This document shows positions 32,390 through 41,036 of a DNA stretch of 64,000 nt, one piece after another. The first letter of the stretch is position 1. Each line of letters opens with the position of its first letter. Location: contig NZ_JAPJDL010000014.1 in the NCBI RefSeq assembly GCF_026242055.1, positions 174,624 through 238,623 on the forward strand, in the 5' to 3' direction. The notes under the pieces are model-generated. The model was not told the DNA's origin, did not search any database, and saw only the letters and a list, made by a program, of their open reading frames with translations. This DNA is from Lentzea sp. NEAU-D7. Its GTDB lineage: Bacteria > Actinomycetota > Actinomycetes > Mycobacteriales > Pseudonocardiaceae. Position numbers and translations under genes: made by a program.

Positions 32390-35122
32390 TCAGCAGACCT
32401 CCACGCGCGCCACTTCGCCGAAGCTCTTCACCCATTCGGAGTCAGTGAGCCTCGCTCCGTCTTTTTCACACATCCTCTTGATGATGCGGCCGGTGTCGAG
32501 GTCGTACGGCAACAGCTCCGGATCCTGGCCCCCGCTGCGCACCAGGAAGTCGCGGTTCTGCGGCCGGTACACCGCACGCGTCGAGTTGCCGTGCCCGACG
32601 ACGTACACGAGCCGGTCCGCCGGACGGTCGCTCGTGTAGAGCTGGTGGACCTCGAAGACGTTGTCGCGGACCACGGCCACGCGGCCGTCATCGGAGAACG
32701 TGACCCGGGCTCCGGCCCGCAGCGCCGTGTCGAGCCGTGCGCGCAGCACGGGCGTGCCACTCGGCACGCGCTGCCACACCTCGACGATCGACTCCGGCGC
32801 GGAGTGCTCGACGGCGAGCCAGCGCCCGTCACCGCTGTAGGTGATGCTGCGGGCGTACGCGTGCTGGGAGATCGGCGGGCCCGCGGACTCGGCGGTGCCG
32901 CCGATGCTCCAGAACTCGATCGTCGTGGTGCCCGTGACCGAGTCCCAGACACCGGTCGCGAGCTCGCGGCCGTCCTGGCTCAGCGCGACGGTGCCGGGGT
33001 TGCTCACCGGCATCGGGAGCTTGCGGGGGCTGCGCGGGTCGCTCAGGTCGTAGAGCTCCGCGTACTCGGACTCGTCCGGCGTCGGGAGCCCGACCTCGAC
33101 CGAGCTGCCGACCTTGCCGACGAGCCGGGACCCGTCCGGGCTGAGGTCGAGCGTGCGGAACCGGCTGGGCAACGCCGTCAGGTAGGTGATGTCGTTCGCG
33201 TCGTTGACTGCCCACAGGTGTTCTTGGCCGATGAAGTCCCTCGTGACGGCACGGCGTTCTGCGAGCTTCACGACCCGATGGCGGTCGGCGAACTTCTTGC
33301 CGGGCGACGCCTTGCCGTCGTCGATGCCCCACATCCGGTCGGTGCCGTCCTCGTCGGTCACCGCCGCCATCTCCCCGCGCGGGGCGACCACCACGTCCGC
33401 GTCGTCCTTCGGCGTGCCGGTGAACGGGATGCCGCTCGCGACCGCGTTCGCGAGGCGCAGCACCTTCTCGGCCTCGGCCGACGGGCTGACCTCGTAGCCG
33501 ACCAGCGCGTACTTGTCGGCGTACGGCCGGCGTTGCTCCAGCAGCGCCTCGGACTGCGACAGGGCCTTGCCGCCCAGCGCCCTGTCGTTCATCTCGGTGA
33601 GCTTGCGTTCGTTCGAGAGCGCGTAGACGACGGTGCCGGGCACCAGTGCGATCAGCACCGCCATGACCGCGATCAACGCCGTCGAGCGGCGCGTCTCGCG
33701 CCTGGTGCTCATGTCGACGAACCGGCGTTCCTGCAACGTCAGGAAGTCGCCGAGGTCCTTGGCCTTGCGCAGCCGCACGCCCCGGTAGAGCGCCAGCGGG
33801 TCGCGGTCGCTCGCCTCCCACAGCTCGATCGCGGTGACGAGCTGCTCGTGCGTCCTGAGGTTCTCGCGCTCCTCGTCGATCCACCTCGCGAGCCTCGGCC
33901 AGCGCAGCACGGCGTCGTGGGTCAGCTCGACACCGTCCTCGGTGGCCGTCACCAGCCTCGCCTTCAGCAGCAGGCCGAGCAGGCGGGGGTCGACGTCCAG
34001 CAGACGGTTGCGGCGTTGCACGATCCCGTTGCGCGGCACCGAGACGAGCCTCAGGAACAGCTGCCTGGCCGCGCGCTGGTCGGCCTCGCCGAGCCCGGCG
34101 AAGAAGGTCTCGGCGGACTGCGTGACGACGTGCTCGATGCCGCCGGACTCCTCGAAGCCGGCGAGCGACAGCGTCATGCCGCGCTTGCGCCGCCACGTCT
34201 CGACGAGCGCCTGCTGCACCAGCGGCAGCGCGTGCTGGTTCGCGGCGTCGGCGACCAGTCGCGCGATCACCGCCGTCTCGACGGTGGCGCCGATCTTGGC
34301 CGCGGGTTCGGTGATCGCGCGGCGCACCTGGTCGGCGCTCATCGGCTCGATGGTGATCTCGGCGGCGTCGACGCCCTGGTCGTGCCAGCGCCGCCGCTCG
34401 TCGGCGCGCACGGAGAGCACGACGTGGGGGCAGCGGGTCACGGCGGCGACGAAGTCGTCCGCGTCCAGCGCCCGCTCGAAGTCGTCGACGAGGAGCACGA
34501 GGCCGGGGCGGTGCTGGCGGATCCGCAGCCGGAGGTGGTCGGGGTCCTGCCGCAGCTCCTCGGCCAGCCGGCTCTCGGTCGTGTTCTCGAAGACCTCGGC
34601 GAGGGCCGCGGCGAGGTCCTGGACCGGGTCCTGCCCCGGCGTGATCACCACGGCGTCGTCCAGGGCGGGCAGCAGACCGGCCCGCAGCAGCGACGTGCGG
34701 CCCGATCCGGAGGCGCCGAAGACGACGGTGACGGGCGTCGCCCTGACCGACTCGACGACCTGCTCGACGAGGCACTCGCGGCCGAAGAACCGCTTCGCGT
34801 CGGCCTCGGTGAAGGGCTCGCCGCCGGGGTACGGAGCGTTCGGGTGCAGCGGCTGGCTGTGCTCAGCGGCGAGTTCGCGCCACCGCTTGGTCCAGGAGGC
34901 GGGATCGGCCTCGCAGGCCCGCACGAACGCGAGCGTCAGCGCGAGTGAGGGCAGCTTGCGCCCACCGGCCGCGTCGGACAACGCGGTCGGCGAGTAGTTC
35001 GCGCGCCGGGCCAGTTCGCGATAGCTCGGTTTGCCTGCCTGGTCACGCAGTCTGCGCAGGTCACCGGCGAACCGCAGCAGCGCGGTGTCCTCCGGACCCA
35101 GCGGACGTTCCCCTCTTGGCAT
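32390..35122 (-). CDS. HTH-STAND NTPase-TM-beta-propeller protein, copy 1 (degenerate P-loop)
   Basis: 910 residues. An N-terminal XRE-like HTH (12-80, SYRELARRANYSPTALSDAAGG) precedes an nSTAND1-type NTPase. Its Walker A is GASGSGRTS (136-144), with Arg142 where Lys is expected, and Walker B is LVLLVDDFERA (208-216) instead of VDQFEE. A winged-helix/helical part follows (ALVETWRRKRGMTLSL ... VELTHDAVLRWPRLARWIDEE). Then come one membrane helix (481-502), a coiled segment, and a roughly 370-residue WD40-like propeller. The tail CEKDGARLTDSEWVKSFGEVARVEVC is shared with the two paralogues. Predicted HTH-NTPase in the cytoplasm and propeller outside; ATPase activity is doubtful. ATG 35122 follows GGAGG. 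Confidence 0.88.
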   Translation of the reverse strand: MPRGERPLGPEDTALLRFAGDLRRLRDQAGKPSYRELARRANYSPTALSDAAGGRKLPSLALTLAFVRACEADPASWTKRWRELAAEHSQPLHPNAPYPGGEPFTEADAKRFFGRECLVEQVVESVRATPVTVVFGASGSGRTSLLRAGLLPALDDAVVITPGQDPVQDLAAALAEVFENTTESRLAEELRQDPDHLRLRIRQHRPGLVLLVDDFERALDADDFVAAVTRCPHVVLSVRADERRRWHDQGVDAAEITIEPMSADQVRRAITEPAAKIGATVETAVIARLVADAANQHALPLVQQALVETWRRKRGMTLSLAGFEESGGIEHVVTQSAETFFAGLGEADQRAARQLFLRLVSVPRNGIVQRRNRLLDVDPRLLGLLLKARLVTATEDGVELTHDAVLRWPRLARWIDEERENLRTHEQLVTAIELWEASDRDPLALYRGVRLRKAKDLGDFLTLQERRFVDMSTRRETRRSTALIAVMAVLIALVPGTVVYALSNERKLTEMNDRALGGKALSQSEALLEQRRPYADKYALVGYEVSPSAEAEKVLRLANAVASGIPFTGTPKDDADVVVAPRGEMAAVTDEDGTDRMWGIDDGKASPGKKFADRHRVVKLAERRAVTRDFIGQEHLWAVNDANDITYLTALPSRFRTLDLSPDGSRLVGKVGSSVEVGLPTPDESEYAELYDLSDPRSPRKLPMPVSNPGTVALSQDGRELATGVWDSVTGTTTIEFWSIGGTAESAGPPISQHAYARSITYSGDGRWLAVEHSAPESIVEVWQRVPSGTPVLRARLDTALRAGARVTFSDDGRVAVVRDNVFEVHQLYTSDRPADRLVYVVGHGNSTRAVYRPQNRDFLVRSGGQDPELLPYDLDTGRIIKRMCEKDGARLTDSEWVKSFGEVARVEVC

Positions 35123-35136
35123 GCCGCCTCCTGGCC

Positions 35137-35148
35137 GGATTGTCCACC
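35137..35148 (-). promoter_or_regulatory. Shared upstream motif of STAND copy 1
   Basis: On the minus strand GGTGGACAATCC lies 15-26 bases before the start codon. The same core TGGACAATC occurs 20-30 bases before copy 3, and a related TGAACAAT before copy 2. This may be a common operator or a core promoter element. Function not demonstrated. Confidence 0.4.
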
Positions 35149-35238
35149 AGAGGTTTGCCCTCCGTCTAACGGACCGCTAATCGCTCACCATCCGGACGTG
35201 CGCTTCGTGATCGTTCCACCACTCCGGTGCTGGGACTT

Positions 35239-37953
35239 TCAGCCGCGGCACGGCGGGGTGAAGTCCAGATCACCGAAGTACTGCTCCCACTCCTCGCGGC
35301 TCATCCGCGGAAAGGCCTGCTCACAGATCCTCACCGCCGGGTCGCGCGGGTCGGCGTTCCACAGCCGCACCGCCCGGTCCGCACCGCCTGTCACGACCTC
35401 GTCACCCTTCGGCGTGAGGCCGACCGCGGTGACCGGCCCGGTGTGCCCGCGCAGCAGGGCCTGCTCGACCGGTTCGCCGTCCCCGAGCCGCCAGAGCCTC
35501 ACCAGCCCGTCGTCGGTGGCGACCGCGACCTGTCCCGCGGTGAGCCGGGCGGAGGTGACCTCGCCACCGCCCGACCGGACCACGGCGCGCAGGACCGGGT
35601 CGCGCGGGTCGGCGGTGTCCCAGAGGTGAACGGCGGTGCCGGCGGTGGTCATGAGGCGGTCCGCGCCGGCGAACTGGGCACCGCGGGCGAACTCCCTGGT
35701 CAGCGACAGGAGCTTGACGTCGCGCGGGTCGGTGACGTCGACCAGGTGCACGGCGTGGCCGGTGGTGACGGCGGCGAGCACCTGGCCGTCCGGGCGGAAC
35801 GACATGCCCGCCAGCGGCCCCAGGCCCGGCTGGACGGTGGTGAGCAACCTCGGGCGTTCGCGGCGCAGATCGGTCCAGAAGCTCAGGGCGCCGTCCGCGC
35901 CGGTGGTGACGAGGGTGCCGCCCTGCCAGGCGATCGCGGTGGCGCGCACGGGAAGCGGGGCCAGTTCGCGCGGCTTGCCGAGGGAGACGTCGACCACGTG
36001 CACGGTGCCGTCCTCGGCGGCGGACGCCAAGAGGCCGCCGGCCGCGTCCATCGCGAGCGCGGTGACGGCACCGGAGTGCCTGGTGGCGTCGTGGGAGGTG
36101 CGTGGGGACGGCAGGTCGTCCAGCGCCGTCAGCACGACCGCCCCGTCGCGGTGCCCGGTCGCGACCTGCTGCCGGGTCGGGCCGACCGCCAGCGCGGTGA
36201 CGTCGGACTGCGCTTCGCGCAGCACCTGGGACGGCACGTCCTCCTGCCTCAACCCGTTGCGCGCCTGGGGCAACGGCACGAGCCGGTAGGCGGCGAGCGC
36301 GACCTGCTGCGCCAGGGCGGGGTTCGTGGAACGCAGGGCGGCGGCCTCTCCCACTGCCGTCAGCACGGCCGCGTTGGCGCGTTGCTCCTCGGCGGCGATG
36401 CCCGCCCGCAAAGCGAAAACGGTCGAGCTGACGGCGACGACCACGAGTGCCGCGAGCGCGGCCAGCAGCTGGCGCTGCCGGCGGGTGCGTCTTCGGGCGC
36501 TCGCCGACACCTCCTGCTCCGCGGCCCGGCTCGCGGCGAGGAAGGCGCGTTCGGCGGCGTTCAGGGAAAGTCCTCCGGGGACGTTCACCAGGCGGCGTCC
36601 CCGCCACAGCGCACCGGGGTCGCGGTCGAGCGACTCCCACGTCCGCGTGGCGTGCGTGAGTTCGCGCTGCGCCTTGATGTTCTCGCGGTCCTCCTCGACC
36701 CAGCGCTGGAGCGTGGGCCAGCTGCGGATCAACGCCTCGTGCGCCAGCTCGACGCCGTCGCGGTCGATCACGACGAGCCTCGCCGCGGCCAGCGCGACCA
36801 GCACCTCGTCGTCGGCTTCGAGTTCGGACTGCTGCGCGCGGCGCTGGGTGCCGTCCGCGGTCACGAGCCGCAGCAGGATCTGCCTCGCCTGCTCCTGCCC
36901 GGCCGGGGACAGCCAGTCGAACGCCTCCTGCGCGGTGCGGGCGACGGCGTGTTCGAGACCGCCCACCTCCTCGTAACCGGCGAGCGTCAGCGTCATGCCG
37001 CGCCGGTGCTGCCAGGTCTGCGCAAGCGCGTGCGACAGCAACGGCAGCACCGCCGCCTGCCCGACCGCGTCGGCCATGAGCCGTGCCAGCAGCGCGGTCT
37101 CGACCTTGGCTCCCACGGCCGCCGCGGGTTCGGTGATGGCGAGGCGGAGCTCGTCGGACGTCATGGGGCCGAGGAGGAGCTGCGCGCCTTCGAGGGCGTC
37201 GACCAGCTCGGGGTACTGGGCGCAGTGACCGTGGTAGTCGGCCCGCACTCCGATGACGACCTTCGCGCAACCGAGGAGCGCCTCGATCAGCCACCGGCGG
37301 AGCTCTTCGTTGCGGCACAACGTGAACAGCTCCTCGAACTGGTCGACGACCACGAGGTGCGGATGCCTGCGGCGGAGTTCGCGGGGGTCCTCCAGTTCGC
37401 CGGCGAGCGCGGCCGCCTCCCCGCCGGTGAGCCGGGCGAGCGCGATCGCGCACTCCTCCACGGGGTTCGCGCCGGGCGTGAACAGCAGCACCGGCTCGCG
37501 GGTGCGGGCGATGAGTCCGGCTCGCAGCAACGAGGACTTGCCCACACCGGACGGTCCGAAGACGCCGGTGCAGCGGTTCCGGGTGGTGAGCAGCTCGGCC
37601 GTCAGCCGCTCGCGCCCGAAGAACTTCGGCGCGTCGCCGGGCTGGAACATCGCGAGCCCCACGTACGGGTTGTCGTTCGCCTCACGGGGTTCGGACTCGA
37701 CGACCGCGCGCCACCGCCGCGCCCACTCCTCCGGATCGGCGTCGCAGGCCTTCGCGTACGCCTTGGTGACCGCGAGGCTCGGCAGCTTCCGCCCACCGGC
37801 CGCCTCCGACAGCGCCGCCGCCGAGTAGTGCGCCCGCCGGCTCAGTTCCCGGTAGGTGGGGCTGCCCGCACGCTCCCGCAGCCGCCGCAGATCCGCCGCG
37901 AACCGCAGGAGACCGCTCTCGCCCTCGTCGAGAGGGCGTTCCCGTCTCGGCAT
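35239..37953 (-). CDS. HTH-STAND NTPase-TM-beta-propeller protein, copy 2
   Basis: 904 residues with the same order of parts as its neighbours: HTH (TYRELSRRAHYSAAALSEAAGG), a linker with NPYVGLAMFQPGDAPKFFGRE, and an NTPase with intact Walker A GPSGVGKSS (133-141) and Walker B VVVDQFEE (201-208). The sensor stretch VRADYHGHCAQYPELVDALEGAQ is present, followed by one membrane helix (LLAALAALVVVAVSSTVFAL). The propeller has recognisable WD40 blades (GHRDGAVVLTAL, HSGAVTALAMDAAGGLLASAAEDGTVHVVD, GHTGPVTAVGLTPKGDEVVTGGADRAVRLWN), the clearest of the three. The tail is CEQAFPRMSREEWEQYFGD...PPCRG. ATG 37953 aligns with the other copies; an ATG 39 bases upstream is unlikely. Confidence 0.9.
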   Translation of the reverse strand: MPRRERPLDEGESGLLRFAADLRRLRERAGSPTYRELSRRAHYSAAALSEAAGGRKLPSLAVTKAYAKACDADPEEWARRWRAVVESEPREANDNPYVGLAMFQPGDAPKFFGRERLTAELLTTRNRCTGVFGPSGVGKSSLLRAGLIARTREPVLLFTPGANPVEECAIALARLTGGEAAALAGELEDPRELRRRHPHLVVVDQFEELFTLCRNEELRRWLIEALLGCAKVVIGVRADYHGHCAQYPELVDALEGAQLLLGPMTSDELRLAITEPAAAVGAKVETALLARLMADAVGQAAVLPLLSHALAQTWQHRRGMTLTLAGYEEVGGLEHAVARTAQEAFDWLSPAGQEQARQILLRLVTADGTQRRAQQSELEADDEVLVALAAARLVVIDRDGVELAHEALIRSWPTLQRWVEEDRENIKAQRELTHATRTWESLDRDPGALWRGRRLVNVPGGLSLNAAERAFLAASRAAEQEVSASARRRTRRQRQLLAALAALVVVAVSSTVFALRAGIAAEEQRANAAVLTAVGEAAALRSTNPALAQQVALAAYRLVPLPQARNGLRQEDVPSQVLREAQSDVTALAVGPTRQQVATGHRDGAVVLTALDDLPSPRTSHDATRHSGAVTALAMDAAGGLLASAAEDGTVHVVDVSLGKPRELAPLPVRATAIAWQGGTLVTTGADGALSFWTDLRRERPRLLTTVQPGLGPLAGMSFRPDGQVLAAVTTGHAVHLVDVTDPRDVKLLSLTREFARGAQFAGADRLMTTAGTAVHLWDTADPRDPVLRAVVRSGGGEVTSARLTAGQVAVATDDGLVRLWRLGDGEPVEQALLRGHTGPVTAVGLTPKGDEVVTGGADRAVRLWNADPRDPAVRICEQAFPRMSREEWEQYFGDLDFTPPCRG

Positions 37954-37960
37954 CCCGTCA

Positions 37961-37983
37961 TTGTTCAGAGAACTTTGTTCAGC
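37961..37983 (-). promoter_or_regulatory. Direct repeat CTGAACAA x2 upstream of STAND copy 2
   Basis: Two copies of CTGAACAA (minus strand; 37961-37968 and 37976-37983), 15 bases apart, lie 8-30 bases before the start codon at 37953. They resemble the GGACAAT element before copies 1 and 3. A regulator-binding direct repeat is possible. Confidence 0.35.
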
Positions 37984-38124
37984 GGCCAACACATGACCGT
38001 GAACAACCCGTTCGCCCTAACGTCGAGGCGGACACATCTACGGGGAAGACCCGGTGCTCGCGCCCCGAACCGGCGCCGGAGTGGCCGTGGGCGGCCCGCG
38101 CACGGCCGCCCACGGCTCACGCAC

Positions 38125-40866
38125 TCAGCACACGGGCACCCTTGCCACGTCAGGGAAGTAGCGCCGCCACTCGTCGTCGCTCAACTGGATCTCCCGCTCC
38201 CGGCACAGCCCGTTGCGGACCTTGTCCAGGCTGGTGCCCAGGGTCCAGGTGGACTGGCCGCCGTCGATGACGGCGAAGGCCTTCTCGCGCGTCCGGTAGC
38301 GCAGCCCGTCCGGTCCCCGGAACGCGCCGAAGGATCCCGCGTTGACGGCCTCGCCCTCGCCGCCGACGTCCCAGACCTCGACGGCGTTCTTGCCCAGCAC
38401 GGCGATCTGCCGGTCGTCGGCGCTGAAGGCGAACTGCGCGGTGAAGTCCCCCGGCACCCGCGGCACCGTCACCCGCACCTGTGGTGACGCGACCGACATG
38501 TCCCAGACGTCGATCCTGCTCGCGGACCGCAGCGCCAGCCGTTCCCCGTCGTTGCTGATCGCGGACTCGATGAACTCGTTGGGGACTCGCATCGTCCTGT
38601 CCTGGCCCGGCTCCCCGTCACCGATGTCCCAGATCCGCAGCGTCTTGTCCTCGACGCTGTCCGCCCACTCCAGCAGGGCCAGCTTCCGGCCGTCCGGGGC
38701 CACTTCGACGTGCGCCACCCGGTTCGACGGCAGCGCGAACTCCCGTGGACTCGCCGGATCCCGCAGGTCCCAGACGGCCGCACGCGCGTCCGGGCCGTTG
38801 CCGCGCAACGTCGTGGTGACCAGCCACGTGCCGGCGCGGTCGACGTCGACCCAGACGTCTCCCCAGCCGAACGGCAGCACACCGACCTGCTTCGGCCGGC
38901 CGGGATCCGCGACGTCCCAGATGCCCGTCACACCGGACCTCTCGAAGGCGAAGACGCGCCGGTCGTCGGCGGTGAGCACGGCCCTGGCGACGTCGGTGCC
39001 GATCGCCGGACCGCTCCTCCCCGCGTCGTACCTGCTCGCGATCCTGGCCGGGCCGGACCTCCCGGTCACGACGAACAACTCGCCGTCCGTCTGCATCGTG
39101 GAGGACCCGTCGGCGAGTTCGGGTCCGGCCGGCGTGTTCTGCGCCAGTCTCGCCGCGTCGGCGTTGAGCACCGCGTCGCGCGCCGCCTGGCCGGGCGTCA
39201 CCGCGTACGCGGCGAGGGCGAGACGCGCGGCCTGCAGCGGATCGGCCGGGATCAGCCGCATGACCTCCGTCGCGGCACGGCCCGCCAGCGCGTCGTTGCG
39301 CTGCTGCGTCGCCTCCCGCGTCTTGGCCACCGCGAACACCGCCGTGCCGGCCAGCAGCAGCACCAGGACCGACAGGACGCTGATCACCGCACGGGCCCGG
39401 AGGGTGCGGCGACGACCGGCTGCCTGGCTCGCGGTGAGGAAGGCGCGTTCGGGTTCGGTGAGATCGGTGGTGTCGAGGTCGGCGGCCTGGGCCAGCCGCG
39501 CCCCCTTGTAGAGGAGGTCGCGATCGCCGCCCCACCCGGCGGCGGCCTCGGTGAGCTGGTGGTGGACGCGCAGCTTCTCGCGGTCCTCGGCGATCCAGTC
39601 GCGCAGCCGCGGCCAGGAGCGGATCAACGCCTCGTGGGTGAGCTCGGCGTGCTGTTCGGTGAGCGTCACCAGCCGGGCGTTGGCGAGCCGGTCGAGCACC
39701 TCGGCGTCGAGGTCCTCGCGGTTCGCGCGCCGCTTGGTGTCCTCGGTGCCGTCGCCGAGCGCGATCAGGCGCAGGAACGTGCGGCGGGCGGTCTGCCGCT
39801 GTTCCTCCGTGAACTGCGAGTGCACGGCCTCGGCGGTGCGGGCGATGGCGTGCTCGACGCCGCCCGCCTCCTCGTAGCCGACGAGCGACAGGGTCATGCC
39901 GCGGCGGCGGTGCCAGGTCTCGACCAGGGCGTGCTGGACGAGCGGCAGGGCGGCCGCCTGCCCCGCGACGTCGGCGACCAGGCGGGTGACCAGGGCCGAC
40001 TCGACGGTGGCACCGACGTGCCGGGCCGGTTCGACGATGGCGCGGCGCAGTTCGTCGGTGGTCAGCGGGCCGACGAGGAGCTGGGCGCCTTCGAGGGCCT
40101 CGACCAGTTCGGGGTGGCGGCCGATGTGGCCGTAGAAGTCGGCGCGGACGCCGATGACCACGTGCGGTGCCGCGACGAGGGCCTGGACGAACCAGTCGCG
40201 CTGCTCCGGGCTCGCCAGGGTGAAGACCTCCTCGAACTGGTCGACGACCAGGACGAGGCGCTCGTCGTGCTGCCTGATGAGCAGGCCCAAAGCCGCGGGG
40301 TCGGTGAGCTCGCTGTGCAGGACCACCGCGGAGTGCCCGGTGAGCTGCGCGAGGCGGACGGCGCACTCGTCGAGCGGCTGCACACCGGGTGTGAGCACCA
40401 GAGCCTGGTCGAGCCGCGGCAGCAGGCCGGCGCGCAGCAGTGACGACTTGCCCGAGCCGCTGGCGCCGAAGACACCGACGAGCGGACGCGTCCGCGTGAG
40501 TTCGAGGAGCTTCGCGGTGAGCTTCTCGCGGCCGTGGAAACGCTCCGCGTCTTCCCTCTGGAACGCCTTGAGGCCCACGTACGGCGCTTCACCCGCGGGG
40601 GCGGGCGGCGCGGCGATGTCGCGCCAGCGCTGTTCCCACTCCCGCACGTCGCCGTCGCAGGCCTTCACGTAGGCGAGCGTGACCGCGAGGCTCGGGAGCT
40701 TCTTGCCCCCGGCCGCGCCGGACAGCGTTGCCGCCGAGTAATGCGCGCGTGAAGCGAGTGCGCGGTAGGACGGTGTACCCGCCTCGTCGCGGAGCTTCCT
40801 CAGATCGGCCGCGAACCGGCCGAGCTCGCTGTCCGCGCTCTCCAGCGGGCGTTCGGTGCGTGGCAT
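38125..40866 (-). CDS. HTH-STAND NTPase-TM-beta-propeller protein, copy 3
   Basis: 913 residues: HTH (SYRALASRAHYSAATLSGAAGG), PYVGLKAFQREDAERFHGREKL linker, intact Walker A GASGSGKSS (134-142), Walker B LVVDQFEEVF, and VRADFYGHIGRHPELVEALEGAQLLVGP in the sensor region. The helical domain has LTHEALIRSWPRLRDWIAEDREKLR. One membrane helix (VISVLSVLVLLLAGTAVFAVA) precedes a propeller of weaker WD40 repeats, and the tail is CREREIQLSDDEWRRYFPDVARVPVC. ATG 40866 (MPRTERPLES) aligns with the other copies. It has its own upstream region after the rluB terminator, so each copy is probably transcribed separately. Ligand and effect unknown. Confidence 0.9.
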   Translation of the reverse strand: MPRTERPLESADSELGRFAADLRKLRDEAGTPSYRALASRAHYSAATLSGAAGGKKLPSLAVTLAYVKACDGDVREWEQRWRDIAAPPAPAGEAPYVGLKAFQREDAERFHGREKLTAKLLELTRTRPLVGVFGASGSGKSSLLRAGLLPRLDQALVLTPGVQPLDECAVRLAQLTGHSAVVLHSELTDPAALGLLIRQHDERLVLVVDQFEEVFTLASPEQRDWFVQALVAAPHVVIGVRADFYGHIGRHPELVEALEGAQLLVGPLTTDELRRAIVEPARHVGATVESALVTRLVADVAGQAAALPLVQHALVETWHRRRGMTLSLVGYEEAGGVEHAIARTAEAVHSQFTEEQRQTARRTFLRLIALGDGTEDTKRRANREDLDAEVLDRLANARLVTLTEQHAELTHEALIRSWPRLRDWIAEDREKLRVHHQLTEAAAGWGGDRDLLYKGARLAQAADLDTTDLTEPERAFLTASQAAGRRRTLRARAVISVLSVLVLLLAGTAVFAVAKTREATQQRNDALAGRAATEVMRLIPADPLQAARLALAAYAVTPGQAARDAVLNADAARLAQNTPAGPELADGSSTMQTDGELFVVTGRSGPARIASRYDAGRSGPAIGTDVARAVLTADDRRVFAFERSGVTGIWDVADPGRPKQVGVLPFGWGDVWVDVDRAGTWLVTTTLRGNGPDARAAVWDLRDPASPREFALPSNRVAHVEVAPDGRKLALLEWADSVEDKTLRIWDIGDGEPGQDRTMRVPNEFIESAISNDGERLALRSASRIDVWDMSVASPQVRVTVPRVPGDFTAQFAFSADDRQIAVLGKNAVEVWDVGGEGEAVNAGSFGAFRGPDGLRYRTREKAFAVIDGGQSTWTLGTSLDKVRNGLCREREIQLSDDEWRRYFPDVARVPVC

Positions 40867-40885
40867 GTCGATCTCCCCCTGAGAC

Positions 40886-40896
40886 CGATTGTCCAC
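40886..40896 (-). promoter_or_regulatory. Shared upstream motif of STAND copy 3
   Basis: Minus-strand GTGGACAATCG, 20-30 bases before the start codon, is nearly identical to the element before copy 1. It is preceded by TTGAACAAC, which resembles the copy 2 repeat. Confidence 0.4.
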
Positions 40897-40985
40897 ACCC
40901 TGTTGTTCAATCCGCACTTCCGACCCCTTACAACGTCGTCGCCGTAGCGTTCTCGTCGCAAGGTGAATGGGGATTCACCGCTGGT

Positions 40986-41017
40986 CGTCCCTCCGGTGTT
41001 CGGGCACCGGAGGGACG
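40986..41017. terminator. Terminator after rluB operon
   Basis: CGTCCCTCCGGTG (40986-40998) and its perfect complement (41005-41017) form a 13-bp stem with a 6-base loop, 19 bases past the stop of the minus-strand pseudouridine synthase gene. Confidence 0.75.
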
Positions 41018-41036
41018 AGCGGGGTTCAGCTTCCGG

